A DNA stretch of 64,000 bases from Acetobacter thailandicus (GTDB taxonomy: Bacteria > Pseudomonadota > Alphaproteobacteria > Acetobacterales > Acetobacteraceae). The stretch covers positions 454,393 to 518,392 of the forward strand of contig NZ_WOSV01000002.1 in assembly GCF_011516655.1 (NCBI RefSeq), in the 5' to 3' direction. A program made the translations under genes and the position numbers. The notes beneath the pieces are model-generated. The model saw only the letters and a list, made by a program, of their open reading frames with translations, was not told the DNA's origin and searched no databases. Numbering within the stretch: the first letter of the stretch is position 1; each line of letters starts with the position of its first letter. Shown piece after piece: positions 36,896 to 45,626 of the stretch.

Positions 36896-37791
36896 TAAAT
36901 GCAGCCACTATATCTGACCTGGCACGTTATGCCCTTTTAAGAGAGGTCAGCCTCTCGCCCAAACCCGGCCTGGTTGACCGTTATAATAACGGTGCCCATA
37001 CCGACATGGATTACGCCCTGTTTCTGCTCAGCATTGATGCTATCAGCCCTTTTTTTAAACTGTTTTATGAGCAGGGTTCTGTTACTGCAAACCTCTCCCC
37101 TCCCCTGGCACTTCAGGCATTACGCAAAACCGGCATAGCCTGTGAACAGGCTATGTTCAAAGCCACAGGGGGCGTTAACACACATAAGGGCGCAGTGTTT
37201 GCCCTTGGCCTTTTATGCGGGGCCGCAGGCCGCCTTACAGCAAAACACCACACTGTAAATGTTGCTACCTTATGCGCTGAAGTATCAGCCATTTGTCACA
37301 ACCTGACAGAGAAAGATCTGGGGCAGGCAAAACGTAACAATACTTTAACTGCCGGTGAAAAAATTTATCTGACATATGGCCTCAGCGGTGCACGGGGCGA
37401 GGCAGAAGGGGGGTTTGCGACAGTATGCCGCTATGCTCTGCCCGCTTATACCGGGGCTTTAACACAGGGAATGCCCGCTGATCACGCAGAGCTGATTTCC
37501 CTGCTCACGTTGATGTCATACAATGAAGACACCAATGTCATTTCGAGAGCGGGACTATCTGGCCTGAAATTTGTTCAGCAGCAGGCGCAGAAGATTTTGT
37601 TCGCCCTGAAGGAAGAAGGAGATTTTGACCTCAGACATCAGACAGAAGCTCTTAATGCTGCTTTTACCAGCCAGGGCATAAGCCCCGGCGGAAGTGCCGA
37701 CCTTCTGTCTGTTATGTTATTCCTTTACTATATACAGGTCGCATTCTCTAAAGGAGAGGGCGCATCAGCTGAAAGAGAAAGCGTATGTTAG
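36892..37791 (+). CDS. citG: Triphosphoribosyl-dephospho-CoA synthase CitG
   Basis: CitG condenses ATP with dephospho-CoA to form the prosthetic group precursor for citrate lyase. The 299-residue product has the family markers LSPKPGLVDRYNNGAHTDMD (about 21-40), GVNTHKGAVFALGLL (about 93-107) and SYNEDTNVISRAG. The start is GTG at 36892, overlapping the citX stop. It overlaps the permease gene by 7 bp. Confidence 0.93.
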   Translation: MINAATISDLARYALLREVSLSPKPGLVDRYNNGAHTDMDYALFLLSIDAISPFFKLFYEQGSVTANLSPPLALQALRKTGIACEQAMFKATGGVNTHKGAVFALGLLCGAAGRLTAKHHTVNVATLCAEVSAICHNLTEKDLGQAKRNNTLTAGEKIYLTYGLSGARGEAEGGFATVCRYALPAYTGALTQGMPADHAELISLLTLMSYNEDTNVISRAGLSGLKFVQQQAQKILFALKEEGDFDLRHQTEALNAAFTSQGISPGGSADLLSVMLFLYYIQVAFSKGEGASAERESVC

Positions 37792-38720
37792 AGACTATTT
37801 GCGGGGCAATTTTTCCCGTAGTTTTGTCAATGATGCTCGGATATCTTGGCGCTTACCTTGGGATGTTTAACCGGGACCAGGCAACCGCTATTAACCGTAT
37901 GGTCCTGAAATTTGCCTTGCCTATGGACCTTTTTGTTGGCATTGCCCGCATTAATCGTGACCAGATTCTGAATTCAGGCCGCTTTGCCTCCATTATTATT
38001 GCCTGGATGATTCTCAGCTTCCTGCTGACTTACTGGTTCTCACGCTTTGTCTTTAAACGCTCGGTCTCCCTCGCTGCCCTTCAGGCTATGGCTGTGGGTA
38101 ACCCTTCCGTGCCTTTTGTCGGCTCAGCCGTGCTTGGGTTTCTCTTTGGTGGCCAGAGCGCGCTTGCCGTATCACTGGCCAGCCTGACAATTAACGTTGT
38201 GCTCATCCCTATCCTTTACTTCCTGCTTGCCAGCGACAATCCCGAAACCATGGGACAGTCAGACAACTGGATGTCACACCTGGTACAGGCCGGCAAACAG
38301 CCTGTGGTTCTTGCCCCTCTGGCTGCCTTTGTGTGGGTTCTCTCGGGTTTCCATATCCCTCACCTACTCACCACATCGTTTGTTATGCTGGGCAAAACAA
38401 CCGGCGGTGCAGCCATGTTCGCCGCAGGTATTCTGCTCTGCCTCATGAAACCTGTTCTGAACTCTATGGTGCTGACCTCTGTTACCATCCGTAACATTAT
38501 CGCACCGGTTGTCGCATGGGGGCTGGCTATCGCAGCACATCTGTCACCGTTCTATCTGCGTGAAGTTGTCCTGACATTTGCTATGCCTTCTGCTTCTGTC
38601 ATTGTTATGCTCTCAAGCCAGATCAAAAAAGGAGAGAGAGAGGCTGCTTCAACGGTCTTTTTCTCGACGGTCGCGTCCGTATTTACGATGGGTGCCCTGA
38701 TCGCACTGACAGCGGAGTAA
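37785..38720 (+). CDS. AEC-family permease, probable citrate/dicarboxylate or malonate transporter
   Basis: A 311-residue inner membrane protein with ten predicted helices of the auxin-efflux-carrier (MdcF-like) family. Markers are GYLGAYLGMFNRDQATAINRMV near the N-terminus (helix 1 and the loop after it) and the mirrored repeat in the second half. The gene overlaps citG, so its role is almost certainly tied to citrate lyase: uptake of citrate, or exchange with the products acetate or oxaloacetate-derived acids. Substrate and direction are inferred from context. Confidence 0.87.
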   Translation: MLETICGAIFPVVLSMMLGYLGAYLGMFNRDQATAINRMVLKFALPMDLFVGIARINRDQILNSGRFASIIIAWMILSFLLTYWFSRFVFKRSVSLAALQAMAVGNPSVPFVGSAVLGFLFGGQSALAVSLASLTINVVLIPILYFLLASDNPETMGQSDNWMSHLVQAGKQPVVLAPLAAFVWVLSGFHIPHLLTTSFVMLGKTTGGAAMFAAGILLCLMKPVLNSMVLTSVTIRNIIAPVVAWGLAIAAHLSPFYLREVVLTFAMPSASVIVMLSSQIKKGEREAASTVFFSTVASVFTMGALIALTAE

Positions 38721-38731
38721 AACGCTGTGCA

Positions 38732-38757
38732 GCCCCTGTCACACCAGTGACAGGGGC
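38732..38757. terminator. Terminator hairpin at the end of the citrate operon
   Basis: An 11-bp perfect stem (GCCCCTGTCAC at 38732-38742 with GTGACAGGGGC at 38747-38757, loop ACCA) lies between the convergent permease and thiolase-like genes. There is no T-run right after it, so it may act with Rho or as a 3'-end stabiliser. Confidence 0.6.
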
Positions 38758-38821
38758 CAAACTACCCTGATTATAAAAAATCTTATCTGATTTCTGGTCA
38801 CATTGCGCAGTTAGCAACTGA

Positions 38822-40036
38822 TCAGACCCGCTCAAGCCCGACAGCAATTCCCTGCCCGTCATCAGTTTCTGTCGCTGCCAGAGCCAGTTTACCAGCCATC
38901 AAAGAAAGCTCTAAGGCAGCAGTGCCGACAAGTCTGGCACCTGACATGCCTGGCGAATGCCCCATAGCAATCGCGCCACCATTGGGGTTAACCCGCAAAT
39001 CATCATCAGCGATCCCCATAACGCGCAATGTCGCCAGCGCCTGAGAGGCAAATTCTTCATTAATTTCTAAAAGATCAAGCTCGGTAGGATTCCAGCCCAG
39101 CCGCTTCAGAAGTTTTTTTGCGGCACCAGCGCCGCCGGCTCCTCCCGCCCGGAAAGAAGCACCCGCAGCAACAGCCCCGGTTATGCGCGCCAGAGGGGTA
39201 AGAGCATATTTTTCTACAGCATGTTCTGACGCAATCAGTAAAGCACATGCACCATCACTCAAAGCTGCTGAGTTCCCTTCGGTAACGGTTGCGCCCTCGC
39301 AGCTGTTAACAGGTTTCAGTCCCGATAAAAAATCCTGGCTGACCGGATGCGGCATTTCATCTTTAACGATGACATGATCCCCCCCGCCTTTTTGTCGCAC
39401 TGTGACAGACACTGTTTCTTTAAGCAGGCGCCCCGTTGTCTGTGCCACAGCTGCCTTAATCTGGCTTCTGACAGCAAACGCGTCCTGATCCGCGCGGGGG
39501 ATATGATAATGAAGAGCAACTTTATCAGCGGTAACAGAAGAAATAAAATCTCCGTACATCTGCCTGATTTTCGGATTAAGAAAACGCGAAGCCAGACTGA
39601 TGTCGTGTTTTTCGCTGCGCGGAAATATAATATCTGCCTCCGGGAGCAAAAGAGCTGCACGGCTCATACTATCAACACCACCGGCAATAATCAGCTCAGC
39701 CTCTCCCGCCTTAATCGCCCGGGCTGCAGTCATGACAGCCTCCATCCCTGAGCCAGACAGCCGGTTCACTGTCGTGCCACTCACCTCCACAGGTAAACCT
39801 GCCAGCAGCAAAGCCAGGCGGGCAATATTACGGCTGCTTTCACCCGTCTGACTGGCACAACCTGTAATCACATCATCAACGGCCGCCCAGTCGACTGTCT
39901 TATTACGAGCGGTAAGAGCTGCGAGCGGAACAGACGCAAGCTCATCAACTCTGACACAGGATAATACGCCCCCAAAACATCCGACAGGTGTACGCACATA
40001 GTCACAAATAAAAGCCTGGGCCATCACATTATCCAT
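38822..40036 (-). CDS. Thiolase-like protein lacking both catalytic cysteines
   Basis: The protein (404 residues from the ATG at 40036) has full thiolase length and architecture: RTPVGCFGG near the N-terminus, AGGVDSMSR (about 118-126), LLEINEEFASQ and NPNGGAIAMGH. However the acylation site, normally N-R-L-C-G/A-S-G, reads NRLSGSGME with Ser94 in place of Cys. The second catalytic Cys, normally just before G-x-G-Q-G, is also missing (ATETDDGQG, Glu390). The usual G-H-P-L-G is GHSPG, with His360 kept. Classical thiolysis or condensation is therefore doubtful. It is separated from the catabolic genes upstream on the same strand by 430 bp. It may be a thiolase-fold enzyme with a new activity or a decaying one. 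Start uncertain (ATG at 40024 also possible). Confidence 0.85.
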   Translation of the reverse strand: MDNVMAQAFICDYVRTPVGCFGGVLSCVRVDELASVPLAALTARNKTVDWAAVDDVITGCASQTGESSRNIARLALLLAGLPVEVSGTTVNRLSGSGMEAVMTAARAIKAGEAELIIAGGVDSMSRAALLLPEADIIFPRSEKHDISLASRFLNPKIRQMYGDFISSVTADKVALHYHIPRADQDAFAVRSQIKAAVAQTTGRLLKETVSVTVRQKGGGDHVIVKDEMPHPVSQDFLSGLKPVNSCEGATVTEGNSAALSDGACALLIASEHAVEKYALTPLARITGAVAAGASFRAGGAGGAGAAKKLLKRLGWNPTELDLLEINEEFASQALATLRVMGIADDDLRVNPNGGAIAMGHSPGMSGARLVGTAALELSLMAGKLALAATETDDGQGIAVGLERV

Positions 40037-40039
40037 CAC

Positions 40040-40469
40040 ACTTACACCAGAGGAGCACGTAGCTGTGTAAACAGCCCTTACCGGCGCCCCTGCACTATAG
40101 TAAAATCTATAATATAATTTTCAAAATAAATAACGAAAATAAAATAACAAATAAAACAACTATAAGTATTATTTCTATAATTATTTACGTTAGTATAAAC
40201 ATAATTTTTTATAATTATTATTAAAAAACAAGAACATTTTATTATTTTCTCTTACGCATAAAAACAGGAGTGTAACAATAACGCACTCTGTCTGTTTGAT
40301 TTTAATGCAGAGACATGCTGCGAGGTGAGAAGCTCTCAGGCCTCTGATACCCTCGGCCCTGATGGCCGAAAGCCTGAAAATATGCGACTGTGCACCGAAG
40401 TGATTAAACGCTGACAGGCCAGAGACAGCATGTTCCCTGACCCGTCAGCTCAGGATAAAACCTGAAAAA
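40040..40469. other. 430-bp spacer with an AT-rich half and a structured, GC-rich half
   Basis: Between the thiolase-like gene and the NCS1 gene (both minus strand) no coding frame is convincing. The part 40100-40260 is extremely AT-rich. The part 40311-40434 can fold: ACATGCTG (40313-40320) pairs with CAGCATGT (40426-40433), enclosing CAGGC/GCCTG and a TCGGCC/GGCCGA hairpin. On the plus strand the interior contains GCACCGAAG and, further on, ACAGGCCAGAGACAG, loosely like parts of a glycine-riboswitch aptamer, but the 5' half does not match and no gene follows on that strand. It could be an RNA element, a leader of the thiolase-like gene, or a remnant. Confidence 0.4.
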
Positions 40470-41885
40470 TTATGACAGCTGTGTTGCTGCCAGTCGCTCG
40501 CGCGCTTCACCGATGTGTTTACGTTTTAATGTAAGAAACACCAGAGCCGTTACCGGCGGTGCGATAAAGCAACCAATATCAATACCGTTAAAGAGATGTG
40601 CCAGCGGGCCAGAGAAAAATGCATTACTGGTCACTGGCAGCTGCACAACAACGCCCGCAAGAAAAGCCAGACAGGCAGGCACATCAAACAAACCGTAAAT
40701 GCCGCCATCTGCACGGAAAAAGGAATCAATATCGTATGATCCTTTTTTAACAACATAGAAGTCGAGAATATTCACTGTCACCCAGGGGACCAGCACACTA
40801 AGCAAAGCAACCACGATATTAATAAAAGTAGAAACAATGTTTTTTTCAAACACAGTCGCTACAGTCAGGCAGCCTGTCAGCACAACAGCTGACATAATCA
40901 CCCGGGCCATACGCTTAGGCTGCCACGAGGCAGAGAATGTCTGAATAATTGTAATCAGTGTGAGCACACCACCATACACATTCAGCGCATTATGACTGAT
41001 AATATTAAGCACAAACAGACACAGCAGAACTGAACCAAGACTACCGCCAAGAGCAGCCACAGCTGACATCGGGTCAGACGACGCATAACTGCTTGCTGCC
41101 AGCACTGCCCCGAAAACAAATGTCACTGATGCACCAATAGCTGCACCGGCAAGGCTGGAAATAAAGGGACGTTTCAGCCCGACTGTCTCAGGAAGATAGC
41201 GTGAGTAATCAGACGTATAACAGGCGTAAGATGTGTTCCAGACTAAAGCCGTGGAAAAGCATAGAAACCACCCGAAAAGATTGCATGGCCCGATTGTCCA
41301 GACCGTATCAGGCAGACTATGCACCGCCTCAACAAAAGCGATGAGGATAGCTGCCCCCATAAACCACATACCAACACGGTTGAGAAAATGAATGGTATTA
41401 TAACCAAATATACCAATAGCAACCGCAGCAAGCGCTGCAATGGCTGCACCATAACCAGGGTCAATCTGCGGTATCAGACCATGCAGAGCCCGCCCGCCAA
41501 GAGCTGTATTGGATGTAAAAAACCCAAGATAGAGAAGAGAAGAAATTAAAACAATCAGCAAAGCACCATAGCGCCCAAACTGGCCACGGCTCTGAATCAT
41601 CTGGGGCAGCCCCATACGTGGCCCCTGCGCTGAACAGGCTGCCAGAACACAGCCGCCCAGAAAATGCCCGCTGAAAATAGCACTGGCGACCCAGAATAAC
41701 GACAAATGGGAGGTCACTGCGATTGAAGCCCCGGTTACAATCGGCAAAGGGGCAATGTTGGTTGTAAACCACAGGGTAAAAAGGTCTGAAACCCGGCCAT
41801 GGCGTGCACTGAGTGGCACATAAGAGGCACTGTTTTCTTCGATAAGCGCACTGTTATCTGAAAGATCATGAGCTACTTCGGTCAT
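40470..41885 (-). CDS. NCS1-family permease (purine/cytosine/allantoin/hydantoin type)
   Basis: A 471-residue inner membrane symporter with 12 predicted helices. Family signs include LFTLWFTTNIAPLPIVTGAS (about 36-55) and PQMIQSRGQFGRYGALL (about 94-110), plus NIISHNALNVYGG (about 295-307). NCS1 proteins import nucleobases and related nitrogen heterocycles such as hydantoins, allantoin, pyridoxine or nicotinamide riboside-type compounds with H+ or Na+. It overlaps the NIPSNAP gene by 4 bp (ATGA), so it belongs to the minus-strand catabolic operon. This points to a small heterocyclic substrate of the pathway, though the precise ligand cannot be read. Confidence 0.9.
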   Translation of the reverse strand: MTEVAHDLSDNSALIEENSASYVPLSARHGRVSDLFTLWFTTNIAPLPIVTGASIAVTSHLSLFWVASAIFSGHFLGGCVLAACSAQGPRMGLPQMIQSRGQFGRYGALLIVLISSLLYLGFFTSNTALGGRALHGLIPQIDPGYGAAIAALAAVAIGIFGYNTIHFLNRVGMWFMGAAILIAFVEAVHSLPDTVWTIGPCNLFGWFLCFSTALVWNTSYACYTSDYSRYLPETVGLKRPFISSLAGAAIGASVTFVFGAVLAASSYASSDPMSAVAALGGSLGSVLLCLFVLNIISHNALNVYGGVLTLITIIQTFSASWQPKRMARVIMSAVVLTGCLTVATVFEKNIVSTFINIVVALLSVLVPWVTVNILDFYVVKKGSYDIDSFFRADGGIYGLFDVPACLAFLAGVVVQLPVTSNAFFSGPLAHLFNGIDIGCFIAPPVTALVFLTLKRKHIGEARERLAATQLS

Positions 41886-42205
41886 GACTTCACCTCACTT
41901 TCGAGAAAAGGCATGCCTTTCATAATCTTATTATCCATCGTCTCTATATGCGCCTGAAGACGTGGTATGAACGCCGCCCATTGCGGGTCTCGCGCCAGGG
42001 TATCCCGGCGCTTTTCACGGTCATCAAGGGAAGTAAAGGCCCATATATGAACAATCTGATTAAGCTGGCCTATTTCAGAAAAATAATAGCCGATAAGTGT
42101 TCCAAGATGTTTCTTCTGAATGGCAATGCCTTCTTCTGTTACATCTTTGATGTAAGCTGGTAGTGATCCGGTCCTGAGCCTGTAAGTCCGAATTTCATAA
42201 AACAT
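41882..42205 (-). CDS. NIPSNAP-family protein
   Basis: A 107-residue alpha+beta ferredoxin-like barrel protein. It begins MFYEIRTYRLRTGSLPAY and contains GYYFSEIGQLNQIVHIWAF (about 40-58), typical of NIPSNAP. The start at 42205 is preceded by GAGGTG five bases upstream; an ATG four codons earlier is less likely. Members occur in catabolic operons, often next to monooxygenases or aldehyde dehydrogenases, but have no agreed function. Some are thought to be decarboxylases, isomerases or cofactorless oxygenases. It sits between the aldehyde dehydrogenase and permease genes. Confidence 0.87.
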   Translation of the reverse strand: MFYEIRTYRLRTGSLPAYIKDVTEEGIAIQKKHLGTLIGYYFSEIGQLNQIVHIWAFTSLDDREKRRDTLARDPQWAAFIPRLQAHIETMDNKIMKGMPFLESEVKS

Positions 42206-42213
42206 GCTACACC

Positions 42214-43686
42214 TCACCTCATGACAAAGGGGTCACCGATTGGCTCATCCGATGTGTAGATCCACACTGATTTCGTACGAAGGTAGTCATAAATGGAGGC
42301 AACGCCTCCCTCCCGGCCGTAGCCGGTATCGCCGTACCCGCCAAAAGGCATAGAAGGTGCAATAACCCTGTAGGTATTGACCCAGACAATGCCTGCTCTG
42401 ATACGTTTGACCATACGACTGGTACGACCAATATCACGCGTAAACAAACCCGATGCGAGACCGAAACGAGTTGAATTCGCCTGTGCAACTGCATCATCTT
42501 CATCATCGAACACAGAAACCGCCAGAACAGGGCCAAAAAGCTCTTCTGTCAGGGCTGATGCTGACGTGTTACGACAATCAAGAATAGTGGGCAGATAGTA
42601 ATTGCCCTTTTGTGGCATATCCTGCGGCACAGCCCCACCAGTAATCAGTGTGGCACCGGCTTCGAGGCTTTCTGCCACCACGCGCTCAATTTTATCGCGC
42701 TGCTGACGCGTCGCCAGGGGGCCCATCTCTGTCGCAAAATCTGACGGCACACCAATGCGAATACGCTTTGCTTTTTCGACAATGCGCGCCAGCAGGTCAT
42801 CATAAACGCCACGCTGAATAAGCAGACGTGAACCCGCTACACAGCTTTGCCCGGTTGCTGCAAAAATACTGGCAATAATCGCATTAGCTGCACTGTCCAG
42901 GTCTGCATCATCAAAGACCATGACAGGAGATTTTCCACCCAGCTCAAGAGTCAGGTGAGCAAAATTGTCTGCTGTATTACGCACGACATGACGGGCTGTT
43001 TCTGGTCCGCCGGTAAAAGCTACGCGTGCCACCAGCGGGTGAGACGTCAGAACACGCCCGCACTCTGCACCAAAGCCGGTGATGATGTTAATAACACCGG
43101 GCGGAAAGCCTGCTTCATGTACCAGCTTTGCAAAAGCCAGGAGCGGTGCCGGGGCTTCTTCTGATGCTTTGAGCACAACCGTGCAGCCTGCTGCAATTGC
43201 GGGTGCAATTTTAACAGCTGAGAGAAAAAGCTGCGAGTTCCACGGGACAATAGCAGCAACAACCCCGATAGGCTCATTATGCGTTGTGGCATCCATGTCT
43301 TTTTTATCGACAGGAACCACACGTCCTTCAATTTTATCAGCAAGACCTGCAAAATATCTGTAATATTCAGCAACATAAGCAATCTGCGCTTTTGTCTCGC
43401 GCACAATTTTGCCGGTATCCTGCGTCTCCAGATCAGCAAGATCAGAAGCATTCTGCTCTATCAGGTCACCAAGGCGATAAAGCAGTTTGCCACGTGCCGC
43501 GGCAGTAAGACCACGCCAGGCCGCGTCATTTAACGCACGGTCAGCAGCTTTAACAGCACGGTCGGTATCAGCCGTGCGGGCTTCTGGCATATTTGCCCAG
43601 ACTTCACCGGTTGAAGGGTCAACACTGTCAAAGCGTGCCTCCCCGTCTTCAAACCGCCCGTCAATATAATAATGAAACGTCTTCAT
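42214..43686 (-). CDS. NAD(P)+-dependent aldehyde dehydrogenase
   Basis: A 490-residue member of the aldehyde dehydrogenase superfamily. Catalytic residues are all visible: Asn150 (VPWN), Lys173, Glu248 (LELGGKSP) and the nucleophile Cys282 (GQSCVAGSR). It converts an aldehyde to a carboxylic acid in the cytosol. In this operon the aldehyde is presumably a semialdehyde formed after ring opening by the flavin monooxygenase encoded 11 bp upstream; this is inference from neighbourhood. No substrate-specific residues can be read. Confidence 0.93.
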   Translation of the reverse strand: MKTFHYYIDGRFEDGEARFDSVDPSTGEVWANMPEARTADTDRAVKAADRALNDAAWRGLTAAARGKLLYRLGDLIEQNASDLADLETQDTGKIVRETKAQIAYVAEYYRYFAGLADKIEGRVVPVDKKDMDATTHNEPIGVVAAIVPWNSQLFLSAVKIAPAIAAGCTVVLKASEEAPAPLLAFAKLVHEAGFPPGVINIITGFGAECGRVLTSHPLVARVAFTGGPETARHVVRNTADNFAHLTLELGGKSPVMVFDDADLDSAANAIIASIFAATGQSCVAGSRLLIQRGVYDDLLARIVEKAKRIRIGVPSDFATEMGPLATRQQRDKIERVVAESLEAGATLITGGAVPQDMPQKGNYYLPTILDCRNTSASALTEELFGPVLAVSVFDDEDDAVAQANSTRFGLASGLFTRDIGRTSRMVKRIRAGIVWVNTYRVIAPSMPFGGYGDTGYGREGGVASIYDYLRTKSVWIYTSDEPIGDPFVMR

Positions 43687-43697
43687 CAGGTCAGCCC

Positions 43698-44735
43698 TTA
43701 TGCTGCAAATGCAGGCATCACGTCGCGCACAAACCGCTCAAGAGAGGCTTTTTTGCGCTCGAACGGCATCAGGCTGTCAATCCAGAAGCTGAACTGGTCA
43801 TAGCCCATTTTTTCATATCCGCGAATGCGCTCAATCACCTCATCAGGGGTGCCCACAACCAGATTTTTCTTCATATTCTCTGGTGTATAGCGAGGGTGAG
43901 AGGCAATATGCTCTTCGCTCAGTGCTTCGATAAAACCATTTTTAATCGGGGCTTTATTCTGAAACCATGATTCGAAATAACAATAGAATTTAGCAAGGTC
44001 TTTCACAGCTGCTTCTGTGTCTTTTTCATTTTCAGCCACATAACCATGCATCAGCAGCATAATGTCAGGGCGGGGCACATCGGGGCTGTTCTGACAGGCC
44101 TGGTTAAAACGCTCCATGAGCGATTCAACTTCTTCATCACCTGCGGCAAGCGGGGTCACCTGCACATTGCAGCCATTGGCCACGGCAAATGCATGAGAAT
44201 TGGGGTCACGCGCGGCAACCCATACCGGCAGCTCGGACTGAACAGGTTTTGGCACTGACGTAGAAGAAGGGAAACGCCAGAATTCACCCTCATGCGTCAC
44301 GTCACCTTTCCACAAAGCGGGCAGAAGCGGCACCATTTCGCGCATCTTTTTGCCGGCTTCCATAGCATCAAGACCGGGAGAGAGGCGTTCATATTCAAAC
44401 TGGTAAGCACCGCGTGCAATGCCAAGGTCAAGCCGGCCCTGGCACGCAAGGTCAGCCAGAGCGGCCTCACCTGCCAGACGGAGCGGATGCCAGAAAGGCG
44501 CAACAACCGTGCCCGTACCCAGCCTTATACGCTTCGTTTTTGCACCAAGATAAGCAATATTAATAAAAGGGTTGGGTGCAATAGTGAACTCCATACAATG
44601 ATGTTCACCAATCCACGCTGTTTCCATTCCGCCGTCTTCAGCGATTTTCACCAGCGTTTCGAGTTCGCTGAACAGCTCACTATGCGACTTTTCAGGAGCC
44701 GTGCGCTCCATATGCACAAAGAGTGAAAACTTCAT
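43698..44735 (-). CDS. Luciferase-like (LLM) flavin-dependent monooxygenase
   Basis: A TIM-barrel oxygenase of the bacterial luciferase superfamily that uses FMNH2 and O2 supplied by a separate reductase. The 345-residue protein starts MKFSLFVHMER and contains AEDGGMETAWIGEHHCMEF (about 33-51). KRIRLGTGTVVAPFWHPLRLA (about 67-87) and a C-terminal GTPDEVIERIRGYEKMGYDQF follow. The ATG at 44735 follows AAGGAG; a TTG three codons earlier is less likely. RutA (uracil ring opening) and TgnB (trigonelline ring opening) belong to this superfamily. The matching flavin reductase is probably the gene at 60371-60853. Confidence 0.9.
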   Translation of the reverse strand: MKFSLFVHMERTAPEKSHSELFSELETLVKIAEDGGMETAWIGEHHCMEFTIAPNPFINIAYLGAKTKRIRLGTGTVVAPFWHPLRLAGEAALADLACQGRLDLGIARGAYQFEYERLSPGLDAMEAGKKMREMVPLLPALWKGDVTHEGEFWRFPSSTSVPKPVQSELPVWVAARDPNSHAFAVANGCNVQVTPLAAGDEEVESLMERFNQACQNSPDVPRPDIMLLMHGYVAENEKDTEAAVKDLAKFYCYFESWFQNKAPIKNGFIEALSEEHIASHPRYTPENMKKNLVVGTPDEVIERIRGYEKMGYDQFSFWIDSLMPFERKKASLERFVRDVMPAFAA

Positions 44736-44801
44736 AAACTCCAATCTCCTTAATGGGATTGCTCATTTTCGTCCGTCTTATGAAAAGAGGAGTATGTGCA
44801 A

Positions 44802-45626
44802 TCAGTCAGTCATGGACGCGGCATCCACCTGAGCGAAAAATTGTGAAAGAACGGCATCGGTCGCAGCCGGAGAGATAAAGCTCATCATATGGCGCTCCCC
44901 TGGCAGAGAGACGGCGTAACCCTGCGGGGCAAGACGTGCCATAGCCTCTGACATAGCCGGGGTAGAATTCGGGTCGAACTCACCGGTAAGAAAACAGGCC
45001 GGCATAGCAAGATGTTTAAGACCAGCGGCATGCACCTCATCAGAAGTCGCAAAAAGTGCGTAACTTCTTGAATAGCCAACCGGATTGACCTGCTCCAAAG
45101 CCTGTTTGAGTGCCGTAAAGGCCTCTGTCGCCTCAGGAGCCGGCACATCACCAAACCAGCGCTTTAAGGTGACAGACACATCAAGGCGGGCCTCGCCACT
45201 ATTGAGTTCGGCCAGTCGTTTCAGCACAGCCGCTTTCTGAGCTGCACTGCGCTGAAAAACTGCATTCATGGGCACAATACCCGCAGCACGCTCTGGTTTG
45301 GTCAGGGCATACTGCAATGTAACAAGCGCACCCATAGAATGGCCGACGATAATCGCCTTCTCAAACCCGTTTGCATCAAGCACACGATCGAGCTGAGTGG
45401 CGTAGTCCTCCAGCTTTGCCTTCTCAGGCGGCAGAGGACTTTCCCCATGACCAAGCATGTCATAGGCAACACAGCTCCGCTGACCGGCAAAAGCCTTCAT
45501 CTGCGGAGCCCAGAAACGATGAGACATTCCTACTCCGTGGATGAACACCACAGGCAATGCACCCTGAACTTCAGACCGCTCTGCCTGACAGCATGTACCA
45601 TCCTTAAGGAAGAATGTTTCAGCCAT
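44802..45626 (-). CDS. Alpha/beta hydrolase
   Basis: A 274-residue hydrolase with a full catalytic triad: Ser97 in VGHSMG, Asp218 (LTGEFDPNS) and His246 (PGERHMM), and the oxyanion motif FIHGVGMSHRFW (about 28-39). It has no signal peptide. In analogous pathways a hydrolase of this fold cleaves an acyclic N-acyl or enamine intermediate (RutD, or the (N-acylaminomethylene)succinate hydrolases), releasing amine and acid. It overlaps the DUF1185 gene by 8 bp. The true substrate is unknown. Confidence 0.9.
   Translation of the reverse strand: MAETFFLKDGTCCQAERSEVQGALPVVFIHGVGMSHRFWAPQMKAFAGQRSCVAYDMLGHGESPLPPEKAKLEDYATQLDRVLDANGFEKAIIVGHSMGALVTLQYALTKPERAAGIVPMNAVFQRSAAQKAAVLKRLAELNSGEARLDVSVTLKRWFGDVPAPEATEAFTALKQALEQVNPVGYSRSYALFATSDEVHAAGLKHLAMPACFLTGEFDPNSTPAMSEAMARLAPQGYAVSLPGERHMMSFISPAATDAVLSQFFAQVDAASMTD

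Noticed and set aside
38822..40036. Thiolase gene as a pseudogene
   Set aside because: The frame is full-length without stops or shifts and all structural motifs remain; loss of catalytic Cys alone does not make it a pseudogene.
40311..40434. Glycine riboswitch
   Set aside because: Only parts of the consensus (CACCGAAG and a later AGGC..GACAG) are present, the 5' half and pairing do not fit, and no glycine-related gene follows on that strand.
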